NCBI GenBank assembly: GCA_947044365.1
Contig: OX345636.1
Span: 11,737,809 to 11,801,808 of the forward strand
Source: Petrosia ficiformis
Lineage: Eukaryota; Porifera; Demospongiae; Haplosclerida; Petrosiidae
Reading direction: 5' to 3'
Length of the DNA stretch: 64,000 nt
In this document: positions 49,790-60,207 of the stretch, in pieces
Numbering within the stretch: the first letter of the stretch is position 1
Layout of the letters: each line of letters begins with the position of its first letter
Program-made: the position numbers and the translations under genes
The notes under the pieces: model-generated
Told to the model about the DNA's origin: nothing
Databases searched by the model: none
Seen by the model: only the letters and a program-made list of their open reading frames with translations

Positions 49790-52700
49790 CGATGACGATG
49801 ACGACGACCATGATGGAGATGGAGATGGAGATGGAGATGGAGATGGAGAAGAATTCCGATTCTCAGCAAAACGCTTTATGTTTCCAGCTATTGGGGTACT
49901 CATCTTAATTGGTGTGATTCTCCTGGTGATTATTGGAGTGATAATCGTTGTTCACTTGAAGATGAAACAGAAACATCAAACCAAGTCTCCTCCTAAAGGG
50001 TAAGTGTATGTATAATCAAAGTATAATATATTGTGGCATTCTGGTACATGTACACTCTATTGATGTTTTAGTTAACTATAACTATAACTAAATTACTGTA
50101 ATAAAAATAACTCACTAAAATGGAAATTGGCCAACAATTGATAAACATAAGAATATGATAGACAATAGAGTATTTTCATAAGGGTTTCAAGTAGGGCCAA
50201 CACTTTTAGTTAAAACTAAAGCCTAATATTGTTTTAGTTAAGCTTAAAAAGTGTAAGAAACCAGGCATAATTTGTAACTACAGGTGGTCACTATAGTTAT
50301 AGTAATACATTCATAATTATGTGTACATGTACATGTATGCATGTCACTAGTATAATTATTCTGATACTTTGTCTTTCAGTTCTTCTTTAATTTATAATTT
50401 AATACTTACATGTGTACTATTCCATCATGAAGCTGATGAAATATGGACTAATACTTGATAGTATCTATAGTATGCCTTTCACATTATTATTTATTACTGA
50501 ATTGAAGTGTTGAGGGTTGTTCGCATTTCTTGTGTCATGTCAATGAGTTGTAATGTAAATAGGACAAACTTCCTTCAATATCATCAGATGCATTGTATCG
50601 TGAGGATAGGATTTATGCATTAGCTGTGTTGCATTTGATCAATTAGTTTTCAGAATTTTATCACAATACAACAGATGCTATGTGTCCTTATGTGAACGCA
50701 GCCAGTGAACTTCAAGTCCCCTAAATGCGAGTTTGGAAAAAAAAAACATTGTGAAGAGATCTTTTCAATCCCAGTGGTTATCACGTTAGCCTTGGACTTT
50801 GCTCTGGTAAATTGGAGTCCACCTTGCACTGTAATCTTTATTACTGTAAAAATGAGAGAATAGCATGTATTTCAAGCTTTACTTTGTGAACTGTATATAT
50901 TAACAGTATTTGTGAAAAATCAACCATTTTGCATTCATATCTGATACCCAGCTTGGTTATTTCAACTAATCAGTTAGTTACATGTACCTCAGTTGCATTT
51001 CAATATGATAGTATGATTTAGTATCTATAGTATGCCTTTCACATTATTAATACTGAATTGAAGTGTTGAGGGTTGTTCACATAATTACGCATTTCTTGTG
51101 TGAGTTGTAATGTAAATAGAACAAACTTCCTTCAACATCATCAGATGCATTGTATAGTGAGGATAGGATTTATGCATTAGCTGTGTTGCATTTGATCAAT
51201 TAGTTTTCAGAATTTTATCACAACACAACAGATGCAATGCAAGGCTATGCATCATTATGTGAACCCAGGCAAAATAGGAAATGAAGGCAAGTTTGTAATC
51301 AGTGTTAGAATATTGTTGTTCATAATGACTAAGTAAACTAATAGTAGAAGATGACTGATATAATGTCCAACAGCTTTGAAAATAAACACAGTTTACTTAT
51401 CAGTACTTCTCATACTATAAAATGTACTTAAAATCTGATAACAAAACATGCACAAAGGAAACTGCATGATGCACTTCATATCACCAGTTAATGTGATATG
51501 ATGTAAAAATTAAATAATTGATGCAATGGTTACGATAAACCAATCTGCTTTTACTATGAGAAGACAATCTTTAGGCTTCTTAGTCAATTCGTCCTCAAAA
51601 TTGTAAATGTGAACCATCGTGCATGTTTTTGCATCTGAACAGGACACTTTTAGTGTTGTATAAACGACAGGGTTTTCTTTGTAGATTCCATTGATACTCA
51701 TTATATACTATTGTTTGTACTGTGCCAGCTCATTGGGATCAAAAACAAGTATATAAATATTAATTACCAGTCTGTTTTACTACGAGAGGACAATCTTCTT
51801 AGATAATCTTCTCAGGTTTAATCACAGTTAGACATTCATCCTCCAAATTGTAAATTTTTGAAAAGACTGTTGCAAACACTTTCGTGAACCCTTGTTCATG
51901 TTTTTGTATCTGAACAGGAGACTTTAGTATTGTATGAATGGCAAGGCTTTCTTTGTAGACTCCATTGACCATTGTGTGTATGTACTGTGCCAGCTCATCG
52001 GGATTTTCTAAAAAGAAGTGTGCAATTAATTACCTCAATTTGTTGTGTGCATGTCTTCATTTAAATTACATGATTACAATCAGTTTCTCAGAAAATGTTT
52101 TGTTCTCTTATGATTAAAAAAGAGAGCAACATTAATTATCAATGAGGTAAGAAATGTGGATAGAAAAGTGTTAGTAACATAGAAAGGTACTAGTAACATA
52201 GAAGGGTACTAGTAACATAGAAGGGTACTAGTAACATAGAAGGGGTTAGTAACTTAGAAGGGTACTAGTAACATAGAAGGGTACTAGTAACATAGAAGGG
52301 TACTAGTAACATAGAAGGGGTTAGTAACTTAGAAGGGTACTAGTAACATAGAAAGGTACTAGTAACATAGAAGGGGTTAGTAACTTAGAAGGGTGATAGT
52401 AACATAGAAGGGTACTAGTATCATAGAAGGGTGCTAGTAACATAGAAGGGTGATAGTGACTTAGAAGGGTGTAATACCCTACTATTAATAATCCTGTAAT
52501 GTACACTATATTCTACACATGTATATTGCAGTGGTGCTATAATTAATGTAAATGTATAGCTCTTGCTAATTGTTTATTTTGCATTTATTTTCTAAACATT
52601 AGCACAATGAATAACACATTTGATACTGGGTATAGTTTATGATAGTTATTAGCAGTTACTTATGTAAAACTAAAATGTGTTGTTTACTATATACTGCTAT

Positions 52701-53562
52701 TGTTATTGATTACTTCCTTTTTAATCATGTGACTGCATTGCTAATGAAAACAGATCGTGTGGAATTATGAAATTTTAAATATATACATGGATACATACAT
52801 AAATACGTTGTTTCCTCTGTGCTAGCACAACACATGTACAGCCACACAAAATAACAAAAACAGAAATGGCTTGAAAAATTTAACAGCTACAATGACATAC
52901 ATGTATACATTCAAATATTAACTATTCAGCCATTTATAATAATTATATAAATTTTATGGATCTTCTTCATCTTTTGGGGTTTTTTTTTCATCTTTCAGCT
53001 TCACATTACTTCCAGAAGACCCTTTTAAAACTGTATTTGAGTTATAATGTATGCATATTCTTTTTTTTTGTTTTCTTAGTCTAAACAAATTAGTAATAAA
53101 TTGTATTTCACAAAAACTAAAAAAAATTCAGCTTCACAGCAAAATCACTAAATTAAGTATACACAAACAATAGTCACTGTAAGGTAATATACATTAAACC
53201 CGTTGGAAAGCAATCATAGGGATTGCTCCATAATATGTGACCATTTGGGGGAAGATTTTTTGATCAAACCACCGCATGTATTTAAAAGCTTACTATTCAA
53301 CCATTTTGTCCACCAAGACTGTGTTACGAAAAGGGAAAATCAATCATTATGCTTCTTTGATACCAAATGTCACTGGCTTCCAGTACAGTATGTAAACATC
53401 TGGTTGAATTTTGCTTTCTGTAGACTGTCGCTTTTCACTTATATATGGTGTTTATTATCAGTTCATTATGTTAGCTCTATATTTTATTACAGATCCACTG
53501 TTGTGTACACCACATTGAATGGAGATACTGAACTGGATGATGTTCAGAAAGTGAAGGTGTAA
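43214..53562 (+). CDS. Gene F: Asp/His-rich single-pass membrane protein with ITIM-like tail
   Basis: Exons 43214-43283, 43404-43484, 49537-49999 and 53493-53562; phases 1, 1, 2; 227 residues. Signal peptide (KLLLVLFVFAGVFAVGY); Cys module residues 24-50 (CAPGYQCKVDKQTG, loosely like a follistatin-type FOLN unit); an Asp/His run about 51-143 and a GD repeat to about 155; juxtamembrane FRFSAKRF; transmembrane helix about 165-190 (IGVLILIGVILLVIIGVIIV); Lys-rich stop-transfer; tail VVYTTLNGDTELDD. Type I topology is inferred. The acidic/His run could bind divalent metal ions or calcium; VVYTTL fits the ITIM pattern (V/I/L/S)xYxx(L/V/I). Function not recognised. Intron 2 hosts a hAT element. AATAAA follows the stop. 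Confidence 0.75.
43697..46073 (+). mobile_element. hAT element with 5-bp target duplication
   Basis: Ends CAGGGGCATAACTA and TAGTTACGCCCCTG, flanked by CATCC on both sides (43692-43696, 46074-46078). It carries a transposase frame. A 5-bp duplication is shorter than the usual 8 bp of hAT but fits the hAT5 group. It sits in gene F intron 2 and is absent from gene G. Confidence 0.85.
44183..45965 (+). pseudogene. hAT transposase, one frameshift
   Basis: First frame 44183-45403, second frame to 45965; they join across an A8 run at 45350-45357 that is one base off. N-terminal part has a TTF-type zinc-finger look (KWTQEFPWIRYSESEDGIYC, then CAPCFLF and FKDWKNA), the middle resembles DUF4371, and the C-terminus has the hAT dimerisation motif (LPVGSCSCEQFFCSLRRLKT). 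The break may be a sequencing error in the homopolymer. There is no neighbour gene tied to it; it is a passenger of the gene F intron. Confidence 0.8.
46079..47317. other. Gene F intron 2, segment shared with gene G
   Basis: No gene. The part near 46960-47120 matches gene G intron 2 at 54955-55020 and 55637-55715, so it predates the duplication. Confidence 0.55.
47318..47927 (-). mobile_element. TTAA-flanked TIR element, reverse copy
   Basis: TTAA at 47318 and 47924; inverted orientation relative to other copies. Gene G intron 2 lacks it. Confidence 0.85.
49537..49855 (+). repeat. GATGAT/GATCAC coding microsatellite in gene F exon 3
   Basis: GAT, GAC, CAT and CAC codons alternate to give Asp/His runs, then GGAGAT repeats give Gly-Asp. 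Reverse-strand His-rich and Ile/Met-rich frames are shadows. Mixed synonymous codons (GAT/GAC, CAT/CAC) argue against a purely fresh expansion. Confidence 0.85.
50000..50830. repeat. Intron block duplicated in gene G
   Basis: Aligns nearly base for base with 58414-59212. It contains a TTTTAGTTAACTATAAC-type element and ends in a tRNA-like stretch. Part of it (50459-50690) recurs again at 51019-51235 within gene F. Confidence 0.9.
50765..50830 (+). pseudogene. tRNA-like remnant
   Basis: AGTGGTTATCACGTTAGCCT matches the D-arm half of Val/Glu-type tRNAs, but the T-arm is degenerate. The same stretch is at 59160-59212. Probably a SINE head. Confidence 0.35.
51510..52007 (-). pseudogene. Two duplicated exon-like units, unknown family
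   Basis: On the minus strand, 52007-51799 follows the acceptor TTTTTAG and reads NPDELAQYIHTMVNGVYKES, IHTILKSPVQIQKHEQGF, IYNLEDECLTVI and a stop. A second unit, about 51740-51510, carries NELAQY, NGIYKEN, IYNFEDEL and an early stop. They are clear paralogs of each other. I do not recognise the family. They lie antisense in gene F intron 3. Confidence 0.5.
52160..52470. repeat. 19-bp minisatellite
   Basis: About 16 units of GTACTAGTAACATAGAAGG with variants (GGTTAGTAACTTAGAAGG). No coding role. Confidence 0.9.
52471..53185. other. Gene F intron 3, AT-rich remainder
   Basis: I see no gene or clear element here. At about 53186 homology with gene G intron 3 (59440 onward) resumes. Confidence 0.5.
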
Positions 53563-53570
53563 AAAAGCTC

Positions 53571-53576
53571 AATAAA
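53571..53576 (+). terminator. Poly(A) signal of gene F
   Basis: AATAAA 8 bases after the stop codon; gene G has the same sequence context. Confidence 0.6.
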
Positions 53577-54274
53577 TTGACTCTGCTGCTGAAATATTGT
53601 GCACTATCATAAATAATGTATATTCCTGCTGCTATTCATGTATCAGTAACAATAATAATAATTATTATTACTATATATTGTCAATGAAATTAAAATTGAC
53701 TCAGCACCTGACTCATTGATTATAATTACAATAATTATTATTCATAGCCATAATTGTATTTCCTATCTCAGTATTATATTATTAATCACTTCATTATAAT
53801 TTATTCAGTTCATTGGTATTTGCACAGTAGTAACTCAATGTCAGGGTTGTGGTGTGTAGTATGTATCCATATGTGTATCTTAATTGCCATCCTTGGAGCA
53901 TGTAGGCCAGGTCAGGCAGAGCGAGTTTCATGCCCACCGCATGAGAAATTCCAGTATGCTGGAACATCGTCAATTTATTGGACGTGTGATGGGAAATTGT
54001 TAAAATTTTTCCCATGTTGGAAAGGTTGGATATGAAAGTAGATATGGAAGTAGTTAATTTTAAATCTTGTTTCTATGCTTTTTCAGTTTCATGAACTCTT
54101 TCATTTTTAGATATAGTCTTGTGACTTTCGTGAAGTCACATTTACACATAATATAATTATTATGTACACCAATCCTGTCATGTGAAAGATCATATTTCAG
54201 TATCGACCGGCCTTGACGGGCTTCTAGCTATGGACTGGTATATAATTGTCTACGTGGACTTGATGAAATTCACA
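53577..54274. other. F-G intergenic region
   Basis: About 700 bp with the shared 3'-flank block near 53818-53917. Short distance between F and G supports tandem duplication. Confidence 0.55.
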
Positions 54275-54342
54275 ATTAATTAATTAAGACTGTTTCTGCA
54301 TGGGCGTGGTTATTTTATTGTTATTGTTTCCAAGTTGTCAAG
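54275..54342 (+). promoter_or_regulatory. Conserved upstream block of gene G
   Basis: Same AATTAATTAATTAAGACTG and GGGCGTGGTTATTT blocks as upstream of gene F, directly before the ATG. Confidence 0.5.
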
Positions 54343-56227
54343 ATGGTCTGTAACAAGCTCCTTCTTGTTCTCTTTGTGTTTGCCGGTGTTTTTGCTGTAG
54401 GCTACACTGATTGTAAGTTACAACAGCTAGATACAGATTTAAATATATTTTTTCTTCGACGGCACCGGTACCGTCGTGTATAATAATTATTATGCATGTA
54501 TTTATTTTTGTTTTAGCTTGTGCTGCAGTGGATTGTGCTCCTGGGTATCAATGCAAGGTTGATGAACAGACAGGTGTAGCAAGCTGTATTCCTATGGGTA
54601 AGTTATGTTATATTTGGTCCGTGTACAGTACCATCCCTAAAACTTGGTTGCACCGAGGCATGAATTTTGAATCAAGAATTCATGTACTAAGACTAGAGTT
54701 ACACGTTTTACAGAACCCTACTACTATTCAGGGCACACAGAATGGCAAAGAGAACAACATGAGCTACAAAAATTGTCATAACTTTAAAACAGAAAGGTTT
54801 TAGCAAAAGCCTTTTGATCCTTGTATGATTTGTCGTCTGCTGGAACTATTTTCAAAGTGCCAATGTTCGTAGGTTCGCTGGAACTTGCCGACAGACAAAA
54901 AGACAGACAAACAGACAAAACGATTACAGTAACCCTCCACTCCGCAGAATGATATTTCAGTGATAACGGATTAGATCTGCATATAGGAAATTTGGATGAT
55001 GAAATATAAGCATACATGTATAATTATAGATTACCGTAGATTGGGAAATTCTCGTCCTGAAAAAATTTTCGTCGATCACCTTCAACGATGAAAATTAAAC
55101 AAGCGAAATATTTTCTTCGAAGAATAATTACAGTAAGTTTATTCACACGTGTACGTACATGTCAGCGAGTAGTGTCCAGTGCTAGCTACTGTTTGAGAAG
55201 ATGGCTCTACTACGATATATGAAGCCTGTTGATTGTCTTCCACTTCCCAAGGGACCACTCACGTCTTCTATATCTGCCCAGGCGATAGTAGAGTCTTTGA
55301 TTACCGCTACAGCATACATGTCTGTTGCATTACCATGCTCCCGTTGACACTCCAGCTCCTCTCCAACAACTGCATCCCAAAGCTCTCTGTATATGTGATA
55401 CCCTCTGACACAGGACTCCTTCTGAAACGTCTCCATACTCTTTTGACAAGTAACTCTTCGTGAAACGTGGGAAGAAAAATTGAAATATTTACGCATAATT
55501 ACAATTACGTTTACGTACGTATGTAAAATTTCGCCCTACACTAATTTTCGTCGAGTGATCATAGCGACGAAAATAAAACCACATGGAAATTTAACCGGTG
55601 AAAAATTTTACCTGCGAAAATTTCCCAATCTACGGTATATTGGCAAACTTCTGTATAGGTACAACCATAGAACATGTTATAAAACACTGCAAGGCTACAC
55701 ATTTTGAAAAGTAATCAGTGTGTGACTATATTATCTTACCACATGTGTAACTATATCTATAAACAACAGACAATTTACTATAGATATAGTCTTGTGACTC
55801 TATTGAGGTACGTTACATACACATAATTACTAATTTTGTCGTGTGATATCTCAATATCGGCATTCTTTTAATTTAATCACTCATCACATGAGAGCCTTGA
55901 TGGGTTTCATGTCTTGTATATAATTAATTAATTATGTGTGTACACGACTTGATGGGATTGACGAGACTTTAGTATTATGAAATGGTACTATATACAGCTG
56001 GGTACACTGTTGAATGTACGTGTCTTAAACTATTGTAACATGGTGCTATATGTAGGTAGACTGTTTAGTACCTGTTATTCACACTGATTGGAATTCAAAA
56101 CATCTACACTCCCTCATATTGTGTATAATTTATAGCTCAAAGTTGTTGTTGAATTGCCAGTAGTCAGATTTCAAAATACATGTAATTAACACTCGCCTAT
56201 GTAGACAGGTTTATGGTAATCTGGTGT

Positions 56228-56264
<37 letters not shown>

Positions 56265-57148
56265 GTATGAAGAAAATGTCTGGACAACTAACAACATTGG
56301 GACTTCAATCAAACTACCAAGTGACATGAATTATACAAGGATAGAAATAAAAGACAGCCCTTTTCTAAAACCTTTCGGTTATATAGTTATGACAACTCAC
56401 GATTGCCGTTTCACCACTTTCAGATGACTTCTGGTAGCAAACGAGGAGCCACGTGGAATTAATTACGCATTTGCATTTGTATACTCCAGCATGGACGCTG
56501 AAAAGCGACCCACTTTGCAAAAGGGATATTTTCCTTGAAAATACTTTTGCTTACCTTTTAAATGCTTGCTATTCCATCATTTTGTATAGCAACAGAATTT
56601 TGTACATGTATGTATCTAAGAAACATAATAATACATGTATATAGCTCCTCTTGCATTCATTGACTTCCTGTACAAAGTGGCATGCAGAATAACAATCACA
56701 CATTACAATAGTACATGTATCATCTAATGTACAAGTATAGATAGCACTGGGTTACACATACATGTACATGTTATTTGATGAGAATTATATGTATAGAGGT
56801 ATATACATATATATGTGTTATATATATCATGTTTCAGAGGTCTATATGCGTTATATAAACCTGCCACGAGGTAAGATATCACCCAAGGGCGTAGCCCGAG
56901 GGTGATATCATCCGAGTTGGCAGGTTTATATAACGCATATAGACAGATGAAACATGTTATATCTGATATATTTTAGAATGAGATTCATACCTTGGATTGT
57001 CCTGCAAGAGATTGTCATTGAGTCCGTAAGAAATCGCCATCGAGTTTCACAAGGTTGATATTTTAAAATATCAACCTATTTTGAGGTTTATATGAGAAAT
57101 ATAAACTTACACGCCCCATAGAAATGTATGGGCTATGAATCTCATTAT

Positions 57149-57195
<47 letters not shown>

Positions 57196-57872
57196 TAATA
57201 TATATATATATACCACTATACATATAATTCTCATCAAATAACATGTACATGTATGTATATATACCTCAGTGCTATCTATACTTGTACATTAGATGATACA
57301 GTACTTTGTAATGTGTGATTGTTTATGTATATATAGTAGGGCTGGGAATCGACTGAGATTCTGAAATCGATTATCACTAACTTCAAGTCGATTGATAATC
57401 GATTAAAATCAGTGGAAGTAATTAAGCCAATTAAGTCAATTAATACAGGAAACTCCTCCCATTTGATAATCAAAAAGGCTTCCTGTCACTTACATATTGT
57501 ATATTATTTGCCGTCACATGTTTGAAAAGTATGTCTTCTGAATAATTAGCATAATCGATATCACATACTTATAATCAATAATCAGAAGGATTTTCAATAT
57601 CGATTGATTAATCGATTAATCGATTAATCATCCCAGCCCTAATATATAGTACAAGTAACTGTTTGTGCTAAAAGACAATCATGAATATCATTATTGAATT
57701 CCACAATTAGTTAACATTATTCATTATCATGCACTGCGGTTGACTATTGTTTTAATCTATTTCACCACTCTAGAAGACTCAGAAGATCATGATGATGATG
57801 ATGACGATCATGATCATGATCACGACCACGATGATGATGATGACCATGATGATGATGACCATGATCACGACC

Positions 57873-57906
<34 letters not shown>

Positions 57907-58162
57907 CCATGATCATGATCATGATCACGATGATGATGATGATGATCACGATCACGATCATGACCACGATGATGATGATGATGATCACGATCACGATCAT
58001 GACCACGATGATGATGATGATGATGACCATGATCATGACCATGACCACGATGATGATGATGATGATCACGATCACGATCATGACCACGATGATGATGATG
58101 ATGATCACGATCACGATCATGACCACGATGATGATGATGATGATGACCATGATCATGACCAC

Positions 58163-58203
<41 letters not shown>

Positions 58204-59803
58204 CGATGACGATGACGACGACCATGATGGAGATGGAGATGGAGATGGAGATGGAGATGGAGAAGAATTCCGATTCTCAGCAAAACGCTTTATGTTTCCA
58301 GCTATTGGGGTACTCATCTTAATTGGTGTGATTCTCCTGGTGATTATTGGAGTGATAATCGTTGTTCACTTGAAGATGAAACAGAAACATCAAAGCAAGT
58401 CTCCTCCTAAAGGGTAAGTGTATGTATAATCAAAGTATAATATATTGTGGCATTCTGGTACATGTACACTCTAGTGATGTTTTAGTTAACTATAACTATA
58501 ACTAAATTACTGTAATAAAAATAACTCACTAAAATGGAAATTGGCTAACAATTGGATAAACATAAGAATTTGATAGACAATAAAGTATTTTCAAGTAGGG
58601 CCAGCACTTTTAGTTACAACTAAAGCCTAATATTGTTTTAGTTAAACTTAAAAAGTGTAAGGAACCAGGCATAATTTGTAACTAAAAGTGGTCGCTATAT
58701 AGTTACAGTAATACATTCATATGTGTATACATGTATGTATGTTACTAGTACATTCTGATACTTTGTCTTCCAGTTCTTCTTTAATTTAAAATTTAATACT
58801 TACTATTCCATACATTTGTACATGAAGCTGAGGAAATATGGACTAATACTTGATAGTATCTATAGTATGCCTTTCACATTATTATTTATTACTGAATTGA
58901 AGTGTTGAGGGTTGTTCGCATTTCTTGTGTCATGTCAATGAGTTGTAATGTAAATAGGACAAACTTCCTTCAATATCATCAGATGCATTGTATCGTGAGG
59001 ATAGGATTTATGCATTAGCTGTGTTGCATTTGATCAATTAGTTTTCAGAATTTTATCACAATACAACAGATGCTATGTGTCCTTATGTGAACGCAGCCAG
59101 TGAACTTCAAGTCCCCTAAACGCGAGTTTGGAAAAAAAAACATTGTGAAGAGATCTTTTCAATCCCAGTGGTTATCACGTTGGCCTTGGACTTTGCTCTG
59201 GTAAATTGGAGTCCACCTACTGTATATTTCTTCTGGGAACTGGTAACTGGATGGATGCCTCTGTAAGACTACTTCTAGTTATGCCTGCAACAAACGCAGC
59301 TAGTGAAAGATCATTTAGTACACTATGCAAAATTAAAACTTACCTACGTTCCACAATGACTCTACAGCGATTAAATCATCTTATGATTCTACATATCCAT
59401 CGAGAACTCACAAATAAAATCGATTTAATTAACAAATATAATATACATTAAACCCCTTGAAAAGCAATCATAGGGATTGATACATGTGACCACTGGGAGG
59501 AAGAAATTTCGACCATCCACTGTATTTAAATGTTTACTATTCAGCCATTTTGTAAAGCAAACCTCTATTATAAAAGGGAAGATCAATCTTTGGTACCAAA
59601 TGTCACTGGCTTCCTGTACAGTATGTAAGCATCTGGTCGAATTTTGCTTTCTGTAGACTGTTGATTTTTGCTAATATGATCAATATATGCTGCTTATTAT
59701 CAGTTCATTATGTTAGCTCTATATTTATTACAGATCCAATGTTGTGTACACCACATTGAATGGAGATACTGAACTGGATGATGTTCAGAAAGTGAAGGTT
59801 TAA
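54343..59803 (+). CDS. Gene G: Asp/His-rich single-pass membrane protein with ITIM-like tail
   Basis: Exons 54343-54412, 54517-54597, 57774-58413 and 59734-59803; phases 1, 1, 2; 286 residues. Same plan as gene F: signal peptide, Cys module (CAAVDCAPGYQCKVDEQTG), Asp/His run, GD repeat, FRFSAKRF, transmembrane helix, tail VVYTTLNGDTELDD. The Asp/His run is 59 residues longer than in F and is built of repeated DDDDDDHDHDHDHD units, so it grew by repeat expansion. Exons 1, 2, 4 and the transmembrane part are nearly identical to F. Introns share most sequence with F but carry different insertions. AATAAA at 59809-59814. Confidence 0.75.
54755..54925. repeat. Repeat shared with 1839-1999 and 56205-56400
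   Basis: Contains AAAAATTGTCATAACTTTA, AAAGGTTTTAGCAAAAG and ACAGACAAACAGACAAAACG. The copy at 56205-56400 is reversed, with a (GTCT)n run. Confidence 0.6.
55032..55637. mobile_element. TIR element in gene G intron 2
   Basis: Ends TACCGTAGATTGGGAAATT and AATTTCCCAATCTACGGTA are a perfect 19-bp inverted repeat. Gene F lacks it. It carries a HIRAN-like coding fragment. Confidence 0.85.
55182..55496 (-). pseudogene. HIRAN-like domain fragment in a TIR element
   Basis: The minus-strand frame contains VRGYHIYRELWDAVVGEELE, then QREHGNATDMYAVAVIKDST. The pattern G-x-x-x-Y-x-x-W...GE.L.C.RE.GN..D.YAVAV resembles HIRAN-type domains that are common in repeats of invertebrate genomes (family recall). 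104 codons; no helicase part. Confidence 0.55.
56691..57331. repeat. Large inverted repeat with inner palindromes
   Basis: Arms at about 56691-56797 and 57218-57331 are complementary over roughly 100 bp. Inside, 56828-56960 is a second foldback (GTCTATATGCGTTATATAAA arms), and 57055-57078 is a perfect 24-bp palindrome around TTTTAAAA. A (TA)n run lies at 57153-57210. Confidence 0.75.
57337..57641. mobile_element. hAT-like MITE, ATCGAT-rich
   Basis: Ends TAGGGCTGGGAATCGA and ATCATCCCAGCCCTA; flanked by ATATATAG on both sides (57329-57336, 57642-57649). Same style as elements at 257, 29028, 37134 and 40398. Confidence 0.75.
58414..59212. repeat. Intron block duplicated from gene F
   Basis: Counterpart of 50000-50830, including the tRNA-like stretch at 59160-59212. 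Confidence 0.9.
59206..59451 (+). pseudogene. hAT transposase C-terminal fragment
   Basis: Reads VRLLLVMPATNAASERSFST, then LCKIKTYLRSTM and RLNHLMILHIHREL: the hAT dimerisation region with its NAASERSFS signature. It starts abruptly at the end of the tRNA-like stretch and is followed by AAAGCAATCATAGGG, the end of the 10887-11275 family. Gene F lacks the coding part. Confidence 0.8.
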
Positions 59804-59814
59804 ATCTCAATAAA

Positions 59815-60207
59815 TTGACTCTGCTGCTGAAATATTGTGTAATGTCATAAATAATATATATTCCTGCTGCTATTCGTGTGTCGGTAACAATAACTGTAAT
59901 AATAATATTATTATTATTGTTATTATTATGAATTAAATTTCATTTTGTTTATTAATCGTGTTGCAATTAAATTCAAATAAGTATTAATTGTTATGTTGCT
60001 ATGATGCCTGTCTTGTCTGCTCCAGATTTGTCTGTATTTGACTGTAGATGATGAGAAAATCTGTCACTTGGGGAAATATCATTTAATTAAATACAGTGGA
60101 TTTTCATTATGAGTACTCCGCACAAAAATTGCGCGTATTTTCTGTTTCTGGCCCAACCTCCTAAATTAATAATTAATTATCACGTGCGTACTCTTGACCA
60201 CGTGATC
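59815..60207. other. Downstream flank of gene G
   Basis: AT-rich with TTATTATTA runs. I see no gene. Confidence 0.5.

Noticed and set aside
49525..49908. His-rich, Ile/Met-rich open frames on both strands of gene F exon 3
   Set aside because: They are other frames of the GATGAT/CATCAC repeat. Only the Asp/His frame continues into a transmembrane helix and matches E and G.
51590..51665. VVYTTL in the antisense unit, identical to the gene F tail motif
   Set aside because: The paralogous unit reads LAIHTIL at this place, so the match is most likely chance.
53754..54035. Plus-strand frame with several Cys after gene F
   Set aside because: The sequence is a shared 3'-flank block; the frame is not kept in the copies at 42.0 and 63.9 kb.
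57762..58322. Long His-rich and Met/Thr-rich frames over gene G exon 3
   Set aside because: Repeat shadows, as in gene F.
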